Assembly: GCA_051744345.1 (NCBI GenBank)
Contig: JBNJCW010000075.1
Location: 1-7,957, forward strand
Length of the DNA: 7,957 nucleotides
Direction: 5' to 3'
Origin: Halolacustris sp051744345
Lineage (GTDB): Bacteria; Actinomycetota; Humimicrobiia; Humimicrobiales; Humimicrobiaceae
Shown here: in pieces, positions 6,519-7,957 of the stretch
Numbering within the stretch: the first letter of the stretch is position 1
Layout: every line of letters starts with the position of its first letter
Program-made: the position numbers and the translations under genes
Notes under the pieces: model-generated
What the model was told of the DNA's origin: nothing
Databases searched by the model: none
What the model saw: the letters and a program-made list of their open reading frames with translations, nothing else

Positions 6519-6547
6519 TAGGTACTTATTTTAGTTAATATTTTAGT
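6513..6547 (+). promoter_or_regulatory. Promoter of the AlbA_2 gene, predicted leaderless
   Basis: TTGCTA (6513-6518) matches four of six -35 bases and TAATAT (6536-6541) is a good -10, with the ideal 17-base spacer. Six bases follow, then the ATG at 6548, so the predicted first transcribed base is at the start codon. No Shine-Dalgarno sequence lies in 6519-6547. This is the clearest promoter in the window. Confidence 0.55.
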
Positions 6548-7312
6548 ATGAATGAAGAATTTCAAATAAAGGAATACAAAGGCCTTTCACCAAGAGCAGT
6601 TCAGCTTCTAAACACCCAGGAAAACACACTGGTGGATTTCAAAAGAAATATCGAGGGCTTGAAATCAAGGGACCTGGTAGCATTTGCCAATTCAAAAAAC
6701 GGCGGAGCCATACTTATCGGGGTAGATGAGGTGGATAATGAAAATGGGCTCCAGAGGGGTAAAGTAGTGGGGTGTGTGGTAAATGATGAAGAAAAAATGA
6801 AAATTGTTTCCAAAGCCCAATCATGCATACCGGAGATTGAACTTAAGATATTCATTGAAAATATAGAAAGCGGCCCTTTTTTCAGGATCGAGATACCCAG
6901 CGGCAACTACAAGCCGTACTGTACGGCCAAGGGAATATATATGATACGGGGTGACGGCAGGAACAATCCGCTGACCCCCAATAATCTGCTGAACATCTTT
7001 CTGGAAGAGCAGGGCAAAGAATTCATAGAGAGGTTCAGCTATGCTACCAAAAAGTTAGATCAGAAACTGTCAAACACTAAAAGCCAGGTGGATGGCCTAA
7101 ACCACAATGTTAACCAGATAAAGGAAAAAATAAATGAGGGCATGGGCTCCCTGGTGGGGGATCTGGGCAGGCTCTCAGCAGAAATTGAAAGGAAACTCGA
7201 GCTGATAAATGACAGCGATTATTCTGAGGTCTGCAGCCGCATAAACATGCTTCAGGAAAAAGTGGAGTACCTGTTGGCCAAAATAGATTCATCCATGAAG
7301 ACCAGCTTTTAG
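6548..7312 (+). CDS. Schlafen AlbA_2-domain protein with coiled-coil tail
   Basis: Residues about 22-150 of this 254-residue protein form an AlbA_2 (Schlafen) domain: ENTLVDFK (25-32), LVAFANSKNGGAILIGVDE (43-61), VVGC (73-76), and a late YMIRGDGRNNPLTPNNL segment (131-147). In Schlafen nucleases an E-x4-E-F-K motif and the last acid of GVDD supply the metal-binding acids. The matching residues here are Glu25, Asp30 and Glu61, so the acids are kept with two Asp/Glu exchanges. Nucleic-acid binding is likely and cleavage possible. Residues about 160-250 are predicted coiled coil with hydrophobic heptads (KLDQKLSNTKSQVDGLNHNV and IERKLELI). The GHKL-ATPase and winged-helix tail common in long bacterial relatives is absent, so the protein probably oligomerises through the coil. 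It stands alone on the plus strand 43 bases after the operon with its own promoter. Known relatives are annotated as transcriptional regulators or defence proteins; no defence partner is recognisable here. Confidence 0.82.
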   Translation: MNEEFQIKEYKGLSPRAVQLLNTQENTLVDFKRNIEGLKSRDLVAFANSKNGGAILIGVDEVDNENGLQRGKVVGCVVNDEEKMKIVSKAQSCIPEIELKIFIENIESGPFFRIEIPSGNYKPYCTAKGIYMIRGDGRNNPLTPNNLLNIFLEEQGKEFIERFSYATKKLDQKLSNTKSQVDGLNHNVNQIKEKINEGMGSLVGDLGRLSAEIERKLELINDSDYSEVCSRINMLQEKVEYLLAKIDSSMKTSF

Positions 7313-7362
7313 GGCAGCAGCATCCGCATTATTATCTGCAGCTAAGAAATATTTCAGGCATG

Positions 7363-7396
7363 GCTAACCCTTGTATATTTTAGCTAACAGTTGTAT
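7363..7396 (+). repeat. Direct repeat with 20-base period at a promoter
   Basis: GCTAACCCTTGTAT (7363-7376) and GCTAACAGTTGTAT (7383-7396) agree at 12 of 14 positions and start 20 bases apart, close to two helical turns. GCTAA also occurs at 7341-7345, and a looser relative, GCTGTCAGATTG, at 7407-7418. Same-face spacing upstream of a gene suggests binding sites for a regulator acting as a direct-repeat dimer. Confidence 0.45.
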
Positions 7397-7399
7397 CCT
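7371..7399 (+). promoter_or_regulatory. Candidate promoter of the last gene
   Basis: TTGTAT (7371-7376) and TATCCT (7394-7399) could be -35 and -10 boxes with a 17-base spacer, starting transcription near 7406. Each box overlaps one copy of the direct repeat, so a protein bound to the repeats would block polymerase. Both boxes are imperfect matches. Confidence 0.35.
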
Positions 7400-7416
7400 T
7401 TTTTTGGCTGTCAGAT

Positions 7417-7423
7417 TGGAGGT
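7417..7423 (+). promoter_or_regulatory. Strong ribosome-binding site deciding a GTG start
   Basis: TGGAGGT is a near-ideal Shine-Dalgarno sequence and leaves eight bases before the GTG at 7432. An in-frame TAG at 7426-7428 rules out any earlier start. A TTG at 7430 is in another frame. Confidence 0.65.
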
Positions 7424-7431
7424 TATAGCTT

Positions 7432-7957
7432 GTGGAGATAGAGAAGAAAATTAAATATGTTATTGATAATACAGAGGTGCTTATACTTCCCAAGAAGTAT
7501 ATTTCGGCCAGCACATCTACCACCATGCGTTATTATATAATCGCAGAGCCCCTGTATAAGGAGTTTGAAGGGGATAAGGGTGAGGAAGAAACAGTGGTAA
7601 GGGAAGGCAAGATATCCTGGGAGAAGCCCAAACTGATAACCCCTTCCTATATGCTGAGGCTGGAGGGATTCAGCGAGGAAGCGCAAGATGCATTAAAGAT
7701 GCTGGCCAGAGAAGATGATGACCTGGCCATGATACTCTACGGCTTGCGGTTTATAAAAAGCTCTGAAAAAATGGAAATAGCTGCCAAACCGATTACCAAG
7801 GTTGCAGAAAGCATAGAAAGGCAGATTAAAACCAGCGATGACCAGGCATGCGGCCTAATAAAGGGCGTGGATGAATTCTGGGATGTTTCTCTTTTTAAGT
7901 TTATACAGGAAGTTATAAGCAATAGCGCCTACCATTCCCATATGCCGGACATGCTTA
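7432..7957 (+). CDS. Unrecognised protein, 3' end cut by the window edge
   Basis: An open frame of 175 codons runs from a GTG start to the last base with no stop. It begins MEIEKKIKYVIDNTEVLILP and continues through KKYISASTSTTMRYYIIAEPLYKEF and ITPSYMLRLEGFSEEAQDAL; the last visible part is FWDVSLFKFIQEVISNSAYH. I do not recognise the family. The visible part is soluble, rich in Glu and Lys, has no signal peptide or membrane segment, and looks like an N-terminal alpha/beta portion followed by helices from about residue 85. Codon use (AAG, GAG, ATA, AGG) matches the operon genes, which supports it as real coding sequence, as does the strong ribosome-binding site. It follows the AlbA_2 gene by 119 bases with its own likely promoter, so joint function with it is uncertain. 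A minus-strand open frame of 61 codons in the same stretch looks like a shadow. Confidence 0.75.
   Translation, partial: MEIEKKIKYVIDNTEVLILPKKYISASTSTTMRYYIIAEPLYKEFEGDKGEEETVVREGKISWEKPKLITPSYMLRLEGFSEEAQDALKMLAREDDDLAMILYGLRFIKSSEKMEIAAKPITKVAESIERQIKTSDDQACGLIKGVDEFWDVSLFKFIQEVISNSAYHSHMPDML

Noticed and set aside
1..7957. Search by eye for CRISPR arrays, tRNA genes, insertion-sequence ends and known riboswitches.
   Set aside because: No regularly spaced repeats, cloverleaf, transposase or recognisable aptamer core was seen. Short or degenerate cases could be missed without tools.

Overview
The window reads as bacterial DNA, probably from an anaerobe. The evidence is a GlpA-type flavoprotein / flavin oxidoreductase / DUF1667 operon, a gene set I associate with Thermotogota, Clostridia and other anaerobes, together with heavy use of AGG/AGA for Arg and ATA for Ile. 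I cannot name the lineage. Base composition is uneven. Hand-counted 60-base lines in the first gene are 25% G+C (181-240 and 481-540), while a line late in the GlpA-like gene (4741-4800) is 60%.

Region 1-2243 is AT-rich and carries an unrecognised 377-residue protein, whose last third looks like a winged helix, followed by a tyrosine recombinase. A second, XerC/XerD-like tyrosine recombinase lies on the opposite strand (2240-3127), tail to tail with the first, and their stop codons overlap by four bases. Both keep the full catalytic set. The 5' leader of the minus-strand recombinase can fold onto its own ribosome-binding region, and a cluster of short inverted repeats lies just beyond it.

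Region 3128-3470 is a 343-base divergent intergenic stretch holding the repeats and a small dyad. Region 3471-6504 is a tight three-gene operon with ATGA stop/start overlaps. It encodes a DAO-fold flavoprotein with a C-terminal BFD-type Fe-S domain, a second FAD/NAD(P) oxidoreductase, and a small four-cysteine DUF1667 protein. I infer a soluble glycerol-3-phosphate (or related 2-hydroxyacid) dehydrogenase complex that moves electrons between flavins and Fe-S centres. No glycerol kinase, glycerol facilitator or GlpC-like subunit is in the window.

Region 6548-7312 encodes a Schlafen AlbA_2-domain protein with a coiled-coil tail, behind a clear promoter that would give a leaderless transcript. 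An unrecognised protein gene starts with GTG at 7432 and runs off the end of the window; a 20-base-spaced direct repeat overlaps its likely promoter.

A recurring theme is start-signal type. The first genes of transcription units (38, 1257, 3471, 6548) lack a Shine-Dalgarno sequence, and at 38 and 6548 a -10 box lies 6-7 bases from the ATG. Internal operon genes, the minus-strand recombinase and the last gene have normal Shine-Dalgarno sequences.
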